Assembly: GCA_017311185.1 (NCBI GenBank)
Contig: JAESUZ010004907.1
Coordinates: 1,116,001-1,180,000 of the forward strand
Source: Proteles cristata cristata
Taxonomy: Eukaryota; Chordata; Mammalia; Carnivora; Hyaenidae
Reading direction: 5' to 3'
DNA: 64,000 nt
The notes under the pieces are model-generated. The model saw nothing but the letters and a program-made list of their open reading frames with translations. It was not told the DNA's origin and ran no database searches. How positions within the stretch are numbered: the first letter of the stretch is position 1; each line of letters opens with the position of its first letter. The translations under genes were made by a program, and so were the position numbers. Below, one piece after another: positions 21,526-30,739 of this stretch.

Positions 21526-23559
21526 AAAGCTTGTAAAAGGAATTCAAATGTTTTATTAAACTTAGATGGCTATGCTTCCTGTTTTCATGTGCTTTGTTCT
21601 AATGTAATTGGTAAAGTACAAGAAATTGAAAGAGAACAGGACCCTTAATTACGTGCTGAAAGCTATATCTGGCTGCCTTTTCTCTAAGTAATAAAACTGA
21701 ACTAAAGGTTGGCTGAAACTAAGCTAAAGAAAGGAGCGTACATTATAAAAAGACAAAATGCTTTCTCCACTGTTTTTATACTACTGCTGTGAAGAATGTA
21801 GTCCCTGCATATAAAAAAACATTTTATCAGCTATAAGCCAGAAGAATATTCTTTATATATTTGGTAAATAAATGCATGTCAGGTTTGAGTTATTCTCCTA
21901 TTGCTATGGGATTTAAACTGGCATAGCACGTGCTTACAGATACTAGAAATAAAATGGTTAAAATACTTAATAACGGTTTATAAAACTGGTGACGCAGATG
22001 ATCCTTTTTGAAATTAAATGGAAATAAAAAATAAATTTCCAGTACACATATGTGAGCACAGTCAGAAGGTTCATTGAACTTTGCTGGGTGTTGTGACATA
22101 TACAAATTTCTTTAAACACGATATTGATGGTTTTACTATTAAACATATAAACCAGAATTCAATGATTTCTTTTCCCCCTTACCTATTATTTCAGAACATT
22201 TTGAAAGATGATGTTCTTTGTGTCTGGAAACATAAAGGGGTGTGATTTCAGGCCCACTATGCCGTTTGCCAAATGGATTTTGACAGTGGTGCTCCATCAA
22301 TATTTTACTGAGAATAAAAAATGATCATCAGATCATTTTATTTTTTCCCTCTAGAGCCTACTAACCTATTGCTTTGCTCCAAGGGAAGTCCTAGTGCTTT
22401 AAAGAATAGGGTCCTTTGAAACCTCTCAGGAAAACTTCAATGCCATCTGTCCAGTTTTATTTACACTTTAATAAAAGCCTTTTAATCAATCCAAGACGAG
22501 CGACACTTTGTTAGGGCAAAGGTTGGTAAATAGCAGTCCCTTTCAATAAATTCCATTTTGATTTCAACTGACTAGTTAATGATTTTTGACATCTGACCTG
22601 CCAGGAGGGTTGAAGGTTATATTGTAGGAGCAGGTTATCTGTGACCTTCCCATTAAAGTGTGGTCAAATCGTCAGTTGCATCCATGGCTTGATGCAGCCC
22701 TGGACTGAGAGCCCCAGCTTTAACTTGAGCTCTGGGTCTGCTCCTACCTGCTATCAACACACACGAGTGACTCCTCCCATTGCTTTGGGAATGGAGTTTT
22801 CTCACATGAAACTGTGAGAGTTTTTCCCCCTCCTACATCTATTTGTTTTCTTCTTTCTCAGTTTCTAATACCTTCATAGTACAAATTCAGGGGAAGGAAT
22901 CATAAGCCATTCTTCCTCGTGATGCGTTTGGGAAATAATCGAACATGTAGCTGGCAGGGGTGTTGGTGGTACATGCAGCCAATAAGTGGGTAAGTTCGAA
23001 CCTCATTGCTGTTACACAGCATGTAAAAGCAAGAGGAAAAAAAGACACAGGTCTTTTCTTGGCTTGTCAAAATACATAATACATGATCTTAACCTCCAAA
23101 CTCGAGAGACACTTAATGCAGTGAGTAACGTACCTTGCTTGTGAGTTCCAGATGAGGACTGAACACTTATTTGGCATTTCTAATGATACACTAGGTATTT
23201 CTCAAATGGCGTGTACTATTGCTATAACCATAGCAATGGTTTGCTAGGAAATGAAGTGGATGACAATTTTATAGGATCATAGATTCTGTGCCTTTGTGTA
23301 GGACACAAGAGAAATCTGTAAGGATGAATCCTATCATTTAAAAATTTTTTCTCTTACAGACCGATTTCAGCTCTGTTTTACAGTGAAAGACATAACAGAT
23401 ACCTACAGAGACACATTATGTAGGTCTCTATATGTCTCTGTCTAAAAAACTTACCATTATTTGGAATGAAAATGGGCTTTAACTGGAGACACTACAGAGA
23501 CTATTACCAAATCAGGTTAATTTAGGAACGTAATTTACTATGTTAAGTGATTAAAAGAG
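21526..23559. other. Long repeat-poor interval
   Basis: About 2 kb with no recognised transposable element, the longest such stretch in the first half. The part at about 22440-22700 ('tttatttacactttaataaaag', 'tttaatcaatccaagacgagc', 'gatttcaactgactagttaatg', 'tgacatctgacctgcca') has the dense AT-rich motif texture of distal regulatory DNA. The right edge (after about 23380) grades into LINE-1 ORF2. No open frame over 75 codons occurs. Confidence 0.35.
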
Positions 23560-24043
23560 AAAAAATATATGATCAATTCAACAGGTTCAGAAAAACCTTT
23601 GTTCCCATTCATCAGTCATTTAGGTAACACACTTTTTGCAAATAAAGAATGGAAGAGAACTTTTGAAACCTGAGGAAGAATGTCTAAAGGAACCTACAGC
23701 AATGTCTTACTCAGTAATGAGATTTAAAAACCAGCGACAAACCGAGCACAGCTACCAGCACTCTGTCTGTTAAACACTGCTATGAAACTTTTATTCTTTG
23801 TCGCAAGACACAGACAAAAATAACAAAGCTATAAAGATGAAACAAGTGGGAAGGGATATTTGTTCCCTTTCAAAGGAAAGAAACAAATTGTCATTGTTTG
23901 TAAGTGACATGTTATCTACATGAACACCCAAGTAATACAGAGAAATCATTAGTTGGGAGTTTAACAGTGTCCCCAGCGGAGGAGCAATATACAAAAGTCA
24001 GTTATGTTTTAACAAAGCAGCAATAAACACAGTTTTAAAAATA

Positions 24044-24158
24044 GCATAACATATAGAGATGCTGAATCACTATGGTGTACTTCTGAAACTGTACTTCTGT
24101 AACGTCATGTTGTGTGTCGACTAGACTCAAAATGTTTTTAAAAAAATTAAAGCCAAGG
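24044..24158 (+). mobile_element. Short LINE-1 3' end nested in LINE-1 ORF2
   Basis: 'gatgctgaatcactatggtgtacttctgaaact' and 'acgtcatgttgtgtgtcgac' match the extreme 3' end of a carnivore L1 ('aatcactat...tgtacacctgaaactaat...'). It lies between 'gttttaaaaa' at about 24034 and again near 24159, a likely short target duplication, and splits adjacent ORF2 blocks of the host. Confidence 0.55.
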
Positions 24159-24189
24159 TTTTAAAAAGCTGCCATTTATAATTGCAATG

Positions 24190-24418
24190 AAAGGAAGGAA
24201 GGAAGGAAGGAAGGAAGGAAGGAAGGAAGAGAAGAAGGAAAGGAAAGGAAGGAAGGAAGGAAGGAAGGAAGGAAGGAAGGAAGGAAGGAAGGAAGGAAAG
24301 GAAAGGAAAGGAGAGGAGAGGAGAGGAGAGGAGAGAAGAGGAGGAAGGAAAGGAAGGAAGGAAGGAAGGAAGGAAGGAAGGAAGGAAGGAAGGAAGGAAG
24401 GGAAAGAAAGAAAGAAAA
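24190..24418. repeat. (GGAA)n tetranucleotide array
   Basis: About 229 bp of GGAA repeats in three blocks separated by gaaaggaaa and (gagag)n variants. Array sides are 'gccatttataattgca' and 'tacataggaataaacc', which in intact L1 ORF2 are separated only by a short A-rich lysine-coding stretch. The array therefore expanded from within ORF2. All Lys/Glu/Arg or Phe/Leu/Pro/Ser-rich frames over it are artefacts. Confidence 0.97.
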
Positions 24419-24492
24419 GTACATAGGAATAAACCTAACAAAATAAAAAACAATTTAAAGAAAGAAACTCCAATTTAAAGAAAGTTACTCCA

Positions 24493-24707
24493 GGGGCGCC
24501 TGGGTGGCTTAGTCAGTTAAGCCTCCGACTTTCGCTTAGGTCATGATCTCGCGGTTCGTGGGTTCGAGCCCCGCGTCGGGCTCGGTGCTGACTGCCAGCT
24601 CAGAGCCTGGAGCCTGTTTCAGTCTGTGACTCCCTCTCTCTCTGACCCTCCCCTGCTCACGTTGTCTCTCTCTGTCTCTCCTAGAAATAAATAAAACATT
24701 AAAAAAA
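24493..24707 (+). mobile_element. SINEC (young subfamily), perfect target duplication
   Basis: Full-length plus copy (ggggcgcctgggtggcttag head, 'ctgactgccagctcagagcc', tail 'ctcctagaaataaataaaac'). It is flanked by an exact 21-bp direct repeat at 24472-24492 and 24708-24728. The left target copy is itself the second unit of an older 20-bp tandem pair (24452-24471), so the same sequence appears three times. Confidence 0.97.
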
Positions 24708-24784
24708 AATTTAAAGAAAGTTACTCCAAGCTTAGCAAGTATAACACTAGCACTCTGGGTCTTTGAAATCCCCCTTGCCCTGCC

Positions 24785-25250
24785 TGCTCCAGACCCACTG
24801 TCCTGAAGCTTCTGTCACCCATCTCCCTGCTCTCCTTTACTCTCTAACACGTGTCTAACTATTTATTTAGCTTGGTCTGTTCTGAATCCTATCTATGTGG
24901 AATCTTATCGTATGTGTCCTTCTATAGCCAGCGGTTTTGCACAGGCATCCGGAAAGACGTATGTAATCCTAACACCTCCAGTCTCGTGCTGTATGGCTTC
25001 CACTCTATGAACCCACGCCATCGTTTCTCTCCAGTCAACTCAGTGGATATTTCAGAGGATTTCAGTAATTTTAGTATCACAAGCAGCCCTGCTGCAAAGC
25101 TCCTTGCACACGTGTTCCTGGCATACTTGTGCATGATTTTCTCTGCAATACATGCCTATAAAAGGCAATTGTTGGGTTGGAGAGTATACAGCTACTTTCA
25201 CTTTACTGGCTGGTGGCAAATTGTTTTCCAAGGTTGTTGTACCTTCTCGC
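24785..25250 (-). mobile_element. Old LINE-1 3'UTR fragment, reversed
   Basis: 'tatctatgtggaatcttatcgtatgtgtcc', 'tacttgtgcatgattttctctgcaata', 'caattgttgggttggagagtata' and 'tggcaaattgttttccaaggttgttgtacc' are antisense L1M 3'UTR blocks in the right order. The 163-codon open frame at 24851-25342 runs antisense through this element and into a SINE fragment, so it is not a gene. Confidence 0.65.
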
Positions 25251-25276
25251 GCTTTTCTAAAGTAGACTTCATGGCC

Positions 25277-25397
25277 AATGCAGAGCCCAAAGTGGGGCTC
25301 GACGCGGGGCTTGGAACTCACCACTCTGAGGTCAAGATCTGAGCTGATCAAGACCAAGAGTCTGACGCTTAACCAGCTGAGTTACCTAGATGTCCCC
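25277..25397 (-). mobile_element. SINEC head-half fragment, reversed
   Basis: Only the tRNA-like half remains (from 'aatgcagagccc' to 'gttacctagatgtcccc'). The tail half is missing. It is diverged and without a target duplication. Confidence 0.82.
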
Positions 25398-25529
25398 CAC
25401 GCTTTGATCGTGATTACTGTGTATAACAATTCCTACTGCTAGATCTTCTTGGCCACATAAGTACTGTCAGACTATTTAATTTCTGCCAGTTTTGGTTGGT
25501 ATGTGATAATACCCCACTATGATTGGATT

Positions 25530-25985
25530 AATTTCCCATTGCTGTTGTAACAAATGATCAGAAACATGGTGGCTTTAAGCATCGTATTTATTATCTTGCA
25601 GTTCTGGAGAAGTCTAAAATTAGTCTCACTGGGCTCACGTTAAGGTGTTAGCAGCTAGTTCCTTCTAGAGTCTCTGAGGGGAGAATCTACTGCTTGTCTT
25701 TTTCAGTCTGTGGATGCCAGCCACACCCCTCGCTGGTGACTCCTTCTCTGGATCACTCCAACGTCTTGTGGCTATTGTCACACCTTCTATTTCTGCATTT
25801 GGTCTTCTTGTCTACTTATCATAAAGATTCTCATGATGACATCGGGCTCACATGGATAATGTAGGATAGTCTTTCCATCCTACTTAATCGCATCAACAAA
25901 GTCCCTTTTCCCATGTAACGTAGCATGTTCAAAGTTCTGAGGATAAGGGCACAGACTTCAGTGGGAGAGCATTATTTGTCTACAA
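25530..25985 (-). mobile_element. MLT1-type MaLR LTR, reversed
   Basis: Antisense MLT1 blocks in order: 'tttcccattgctgttgtaacaaatgatcag', 'tttattatcttgcagttctgga', 'agtctcactgggctcacgttaagg', 'ggctcacatggataatgtaggat', 'cccttttcccatgtaacgtagcatgttc' and 'cattatttgtctacaag'. This is a solo LTR of an old ERVL-MaLR element. Confidence 0.85.
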
Positions 25986-25989
25986 GAGT

Positions 25990-26545
25990 GGTTTTATTTT
26001 GTTTTATTTTTACATTGAGCTATAACTGACATATACGATAGTACTTTCAGGTATACAACATAACGACTCAATATTTGTAGATACTGTGAAATGTAAGTGT
26101 AGTTAACATTATCACCAGACACAGTTGCAAATGTTTCTCTTGTGATGAGAACATTTAAGATCCACTCTATAGGAGCGCCTGAGTGGCTCAGTCGGTTAAG
26201 CGTCCGGCTTCGGCTCAGGTCATGATCTAGTGGGTCATGGGTTCGATCCCTATGTTGGGCTCTGTGCTAACAGCTAGCTCAGAGCCTGGCCTGTTTCAGA
26301 TTCTGTGTCTCCCTCTCTGTCTCTGACCCTCCCCTGCTCACGCCATGTCTCTCTCTCAGAAATAAATAAAACATTAAAAAAAATTAAGATCCACTCTCTT
26401 AGCAACTGCCAAATATATAATATGGTATTATTAAGTAGAGTCACCATGCGGTACATTCCATCTCCAAGACTTACTTATTTTAACTGCAAGTTTATATTTT
26501 TTATGCCCTTCACCCATTTGTACGTGTACCTAAGACATATGTACT
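25990..26545 (-). mobile_element. LINE-1 3'UTR fragment, reversed, split by a SINE
   Basis: Left part: 'acattgagctataactgacatatacgatag', 'acaacataacgactcaatatt', 'ttctcttgtgatgagaacatttaagatcc'. Right part after the SINE: 'cttagcaactgccaaatatataatatggtattatta', 'caccatgcggtacattcc', 'cacccatttgta'. Together they form the antisense of an L1 3'UTR, continuous across the SINE. Confidence 0.8.
26169..26383 (+). mobile_element. SINEC inserted in an L1, full length
   Basis: Plus copy starting 'taggagcgcctgagtggctcag' and ending in an A-rich tail. Perfect 14-bp flanks ttaagatccactct (26155-26168 and 26384-26397) are the target duplication, and the host L1 reads through once they are collapsed. Confidence 0.96.
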
Positions 26546-26584
26546 TTCCTGAAGCAATGTACACCTCAAAACAACAATAATAGG

Positions 26585-27140
26585 TTAAGACAGATTTTCT
26601 GGGTAGTGGTCTCAAATGTATCCACAAATTATTTAATGTCTTCCCTCCCTTCGAAAGATAGATCTCTATTTCCTACCCCTTGAGTACTTAAAGACCTGTT
26701 TCTAATAAATAGAAGGCAGCAGATATGAAGGGGTGTCCTTTCTGAGACCAGGCTATAAAGCACCCTGGAGTTGTGTCCTTGGTCAGTCCTTGGATCACTC
26801 ACTCTGGGGGGTGCTGGCTCCCATGTTGTGAGGCCCCATGGTCAGCCCTACGAAGAGGCCCATATGGCAAAGAATTGGGCCAGAGAGAAATGGAGACCTC
26901 TTGACAATAGTGTAGAGCTTAGTCATCTTGGAAGTGATTCTTTCAGTCGAAGTCAAGCCTGTAGGTGACCACGGTCCTAGCTGATATTGTGACTGACACC
27001 TCATTACATACCGCCAAGCACATTCACTTGGCCATGACACTCTAGAATTCCTGACCCTCAGAAAATGTAAGATAATGTATTTTTGCTGCTCTAAACTAAA
27101 GTTTAGGGTAATTTATTATTTAACAGTGGCTAACCCCCTC
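26585..27140 (+). mobile_element. MLT1-type MaLR LTR
   Basis: Signature blocks in sense order: 'tttctaataaatagaaggcagcag', 'cccatgttgtgaggcccca', 'gaggcccatatggcaaagaattg', 'cttagtcatcttggaagtgattctttcag', 'aagtcaagcctgtaggtgacca', 'gaattcctgaccctcagaaaatgtaagataatg' and 'taatttattatttaacagtggctaac'. This is an old solo LTR. The frames over it on either strand are incidental. Confidence 0.78.
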
Positions 27141-27194
27141 TGCTAAATCAGGAGATTTAGGCAGAAACTTGTACTTTGTCTTTCCCTCCTGCAT

Positions 27195-27212
27195 GGGGAG
27201 GGGGAGGGTGGG
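27195..27212 (+). other. G-quadruplex motif
   Basis: Runs of 4, 5, 3 and 3 G separated by single bases, a canonical and tightly looped G-quadruplex motif on the plus strand. Confidence 0.75.
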
Positions 27213-27499
27213 TAAGAACAGAACTTATCCACACTGTGGTATTTCTCATTTGGACCCTCCTGGAGTAAGACTGACAGCATTATCTAAAACAGCCATTCAC
27301 TGGAAAGTCTTTCAAATAAATTGCATCTGGAAGAAAACAGAAGATTGTTTGCCCAATTTTAAATCTTTCCATAGTTCCTTAAAAACTGCTGTGATGTAAT
27401 TACTTCTTCGTTTCAGATTCTAAGCTCTTAACATTTATCTGGAAAATGAACAAACAGCCCAATAAAATCTCAGGCAATAGTGATCTTGGAGGTGTGAGA

Positions 27500-27521
27500 G
27501 GGTTAGGGGGGCAGGGGTGGG
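27500..27521 (+). other. G-quadruplex motif
   Basis: Runs of 3, 6, 4 and 3 G with loops tta, ca and t. This is a canonical motif on the same strand as the one at 27195. Confidence 0.75.
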
Positions 27522-28111
27522 AGATAAGACACTCTATTCAGACCAGGCCTCACCAATAAAATACTAACACGTCTTTGTTGAAAGATAAAATCTTTACTGA
27601 TGTAGTTAAAAGATACCAACAATGTGCCCCCGAATGTTTAATTCCATCTGTCTTCGGAAGCACGTCCATTAAGTGATGGTAGACTTTCTTTATTCTACTT
27701 TCTCTATAGCTGAATGCTTTACTCATACAGCAAACAGTATAGGTTGGGGGGTGGGGGGGTATTTTGAGAAAGATTGGAGTCACAATTCCTAACGACAGCA
27801 AAGTGAGACACAGATCTCTTACATTAGGCAAATCTGGATAAAATATAAAAGGTTAAAAGCAAGACACTGCTTGATAAAATTAAGAGAAGATGGTTCCCAT
27901 TAGCCTTTTAAAGTGAGTAAATCCTCTTAAATGAAATAAAAAAATACATGAAAATAACTCCAGGAAAAAACATTATCTCCTCCAAACATGCCTATAGTGT
28001 ATTTAAATTACACTTCAGTTTTTTTCTAACTAGAACATATTTATAACCATTTCTTATATTAAGTTCTATAGAGATTTAAAGTTCTTACACCCACGTAAAG
28101 ACGCATAGTAT

Positions 28112-28329
28112 GTTTTCAATGTTTATTTGTTTTGAGAGAGAAAGAGAGAGAGGGCGCATGCACAAGAGAGGGGAATGGACAGAGAGAGAGGGAGAGAGAG
28201 AATCCCAGGCAGGGTCTGTCCTGGCAGCTCAGAGCCCAACACAGAGCTTGATCTCATGAACCGAGAAATCATGACCTGAGCCAAAATTAAGAGTCCGACG
28301 TTTAACTGACTGAGCCACTTTGGTGCCCC
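28112..28329 (-). mobile_element. SINEC, reversed (first of a pair)
   Basis: Full-length minus copy with head ending 'gagccactttggtgcccc'. It is diverged in its body ('gcgcatgcacaagagagg'), so it is older than its neighbour 16 bp to the right. Confidence 0.9.
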
Positions 28330-28344
28330 AAGCTGCATAACATA

Positions 28345-28557
28345 TATTTTTTTATGTTTTATTTATTTTGAGAGCAAGAGAGACAGAACGCAAGTGAGGG
28401 AGGGACAGAGAGAGACACACACACACAGAATCCAAAGCAGGCTCCAGGCTCTGAGCTGTCAGCACAGAGCCCGACGCGAGGCTGGAACCCACAAACCGTG
28501 TGATCGTGACCTGAGCCGAAGTCATATGCTTAACCAACTGAGCCACCCAGGCGCCCC
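28345..28557 (-). mobile_element. SINEC, reversed (second of a pair)
   Basis: Full-length minus copy with 'gagctgtcagcacagagcccgacgcgaggct' and head 'gagccacccaggcgcccc'. The 16-bp spacer aagctgcataacatat recurs imperfectly on the right as aagttgcatgatattt, an approximate target duplication. This shows that it inserted next to the older copy. Confidence 0.92.
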
Positions 28558-29034
28558 ATAAGTTGCATGATATTTTTAAATTTCTTTTTAAAACATTTTT
28601 TAAATTATTACAAGTTTTTAAATTTAATTTAATTTTTTAAATTATTAAAACTTTTCTTATGCTTTTTAATTTCGGTAAAATATTATATTTTTGGAGTATA
28701 AAATTCTTAAGACTAGGTAATGTGAAAATTCTTCTGACTAATGCAGATAGATTCATGTTCCATTTCGCCTTCTTTTTGTGCCTGCATTCAAGTTTGAGGT
28801 GCAAGCCATTTAAAAAGGAGGTCAGCACCAGTGAGATATGAGAACAGCTTTGATTATAGTTATTTCCATGAAAGATAAAGACAATTTATCTTGGGCTGAT
28901 TATAGGTTTACTTTCCTTTCAGAGCAAGCTTTAAAATTATTTCCAACTTTTTCAGTGGTGTTAAATAAAATAATGATTGCATACATTCTTCCCAATAAAA
29001 ATGGACTGAAGATAGAATAATTTTTAAAAACATG
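28558..29034. other. AT-rich unassigned interval
   Basis: The first 100 bases are nearly pure A/T (ttaaattatt, aatttaattt). The rest is repeat-poor, AT-rich DNA. No open frame over 63 codons. Confidence 0.4.
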
Positions 29035-29270
29035 GTTTGCATTGGAAAGAGAATACAGTTTGGTATTAGACCTATCAGTTCAAATCTGCTTTGGCCATTT
29101 ACGGAGTTACCCTAGGTATGTTATTTGCTCTGTGACCCTCCATTTCCCCATCTGTACAATGGGGCTCGTGAGAATTGCTTCATTGGGTTCTGAAGATTAA
29201 AAATAAAACAACGCTTGCAAATCTTACAGTGCACTGTTTGAGTAACAACCTCTTAGTAACCGATTTCTAT
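29035..29270 (+). mobile_element. MIR SINE
   Basis: Sense MIR order is visible: 'ttcaaatctgctttggccatttacggagttaccctaggtatgttatttgctctgtgaccctccatttccccatctgtacaatgggg' across the conserved core, then 'gaagattaaaa' and 'cttgcaaatcttacagtgcactg'. MIR is a mammal-wide tRNA-derived SINE that was active early in mammalian history. Confidence 0.78.
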
Positions 29271-29521
29271 TATTAATACTTTTACATGTAACTACTATTG
29301 CTTCTTATTATTACTACTATTTCTTTCATGTCAGTTTCCCAGAGAAACATATACTAGTGATCCTTTACTTATTGAAAATGATTTTCGTATGGAGTGGCTT
29401 TTCTTCAATACACACTTTTCCTGTACGTGTGGATAAAGGATGCGAATGCATAAATTGTTCTGCAGGGGTCCTGGCCAGGTTCAGGTTCACCTACATCCAC
29501 ACACACACTTTTCCCACATTT

Positions 29522-30165
29522 CTGTATTAGTCTGCTAGGGCTTCAGTAACAAGGGGTCACAGACTGGGTGTGGCTTAAACTTGGTGTGAGATATTTATGT
29601 CTCCCAGTTCCGGAAGCTAGAAGTCAAGATCAAGGTGTCAGCAGGGTTCGTTTCTTCTGAAGCCTCTCTCCTTGGCTTATGGCCGGCCATCTTCTCCTTG
29701 TGTCCTCACATGGTCTTCTCTCTGTGAGTGTCTGTGTCCTAATTACCTCCTCTTTTTTTTTTTTTTAAGATTTTTTTAAAAAAATGTTTTATTTATTTCT
29801 AGGAGACAGAGAGAGACAGCATGAGCAGGGGAGGGCCAGAGAGAGAGGGAGTCACAGACTGAAACAGGCTCCAGGCTCCGAGCTGGCAGTCAGCACAGAG
29901 CCCGACGCGGGGCTTGAACCCACGAACCGCGAGATCATGACCCAAGTGAAAGTCGGATGCTCAACCGACTAAGCCACCCAGGCGCCCCCCTAATTACCTC
30001 CTCTTACAAGGACACAAGTTATATTGGGTTAGGACCCATCCTAATGACCGCATTTGAACTTGATTACTTCTTTAAAGACCTTACGTTGAATAGTCACATT
30101 CTGACATACTGGAGGTTAGGACTTCAACATATGAATTTTGAGGGAACACAAATTATTCCATGATA
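29522..30165 (-). mobile_element. MaLR LTR (MST/MLT type), reversed, split by a SINE
   Basis: Left half: 'tattagtctgctagggcttcagtaacaagg', 'cagactgggtgtggcttaaac', 'agtcaagatcaaggtgtcagcaggg', 'tgtcctcacatggtc'. Right half: 'ttgggttaggacccatcctaatgacc', 'cacattctgacatactggaggttaggacttcaacatatgaattttg'. They form one reversed LTR interrupted by a young SINE. Confidence 0.88.
29755..29988 (-). mobile_element. SINEC (young subfamily) inside a MaLR LTR
   Basis: Full-length minus copy with 'ttatttctaggagacagagag', 'gagctggcagtcagcacagagcccgacgcggggct', CpG-containing 'cgaaccgcgagatcatgaccc' and head 'gccacccaggcgcccc'. Perfect 17-bp flanks cctaattacctcctctt (29738-29754 and 29989-30005) make this the cleanest insertion here. 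Confidence 0.97.
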
Positions 30166-30568
30166 ATTTATAAGGACTAAATGCATACGAACGTTAGGAG
30201 AGCCCATGATGGTCGCCCAACGAGGGGGATTTAAGCCAACAAAAAAGAAAGTTTGTTTCTGGGTAGATTCTGTTAATTGGTGGTATTGGTGGTAGGAAGC
30301 AGGAGATTAAGGATATGGGAAGAAGTCCTTGCCAGGCTGGGTTTGACTGTGGAGGCTAATAATTAAGGGTAGCCAGGCAGCCCGGGGCAGCTTGCGTACA
30401 CATAACTCAGGTTAATAGCGGTAGCAGAAGAATTTCAATCATTTTAAATAAAACAGTGGGTAATCAGGGTAATCAAATAGTTTGATGATTCCATAGCAGA
30501 ACTATCAGCGTAATATTCACATCAATAAACAAAAAGAGGAAAATTATATGATTATGAAAATATGGCCG
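30166..30568. other. Unassigned interval
   Basis: About 400 bases with no recognised element, ending at the tRNA-Gly-like segment. Confidence 0.4.
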
Positions 30569-30602
30569 GCATTGGTGGTATAGTGGTGAGCTGCCTTCCA
30601 AA
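30569..30602 (+). pseudogene. tRNA-Gly(UCC) 5'-half fragment
   Basis: gcattggtggtatagtggtg followed by agctgccttccaa matches the 5' part of vertebrate tRNA-Gly(UCC). It covers the acceptor 5' strand, D arm with an A-box-like tggtatagtggtg, and the anticodon loop with ttcc-a. Compared with the tRNA it has one substitution at position 3 (g to a) and lacks four bases (cata) between D and anticodon arms. It stops just after the anticodon, with no T arm, B box or acceptor 3' strand. It cannot encode a functional tRNA. It may be an inserted tRNA half or a truncated pseudogene; no poly-A or flanking repeat is clear. Confidence 0.7.
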
Positions 30603-30739
30603 TGGTGCAGAAGAAATATTTGATAAAGGAAAATACCTGTTTATTATTTTCATAACACTTTCAGAAACTAGCCTTAGAGGGAGATTTATCACCCTGATAA
30701 GACTCCAGCTTTTATGCAACGCTCCAAGGGCTTCACCAG

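Larger units (their letters stand above)
23560..24470 (+). mobile_element. LINE-1 ORF2 fragment, interrupted
   Basis: Degraded reverse-transcriptase-region DNA of LINE-1 in sense orientation: 'gatcaattcaacaggttcag', 'aatggaagagaacttttgaaacc', 'aaaggaacctacagcaatgtc', 'gacatgttatctacatgaac', 'caatatacaaaagtcagtta', then (after interruptions) 'gccatttataattgca' and 'tacataggaataaacctaac'. Frames are broken throughout. A second L1 piece (24044-24158) and a GGAA array (24190-24418) interrupt it. Confidence 0.7.
27141..28111. other. Unassigned interval with several G-rich motifs
   Basis: No transposable element is recognised. It contains three G-run clusters (27195-27212, 27500-27521, 27746-27759), listed separately. 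A 93-codon minus frame (27550-27831) has no recognisable domain. Confidence 0.4.

Noticed and set aside
24127..24453. Lys/Glu/Gly/Arg-rich and Phe/Leu/Pro/Ser-rich frames
   Set aside because: Direct translations of the GGAA array on both strands.
24851..25342. 163-codon plus-strand frame
   Set aside because: It runs antisense through an old L1 3'UTR fragment and into a reversed SINE head, so it is repeat DNA.
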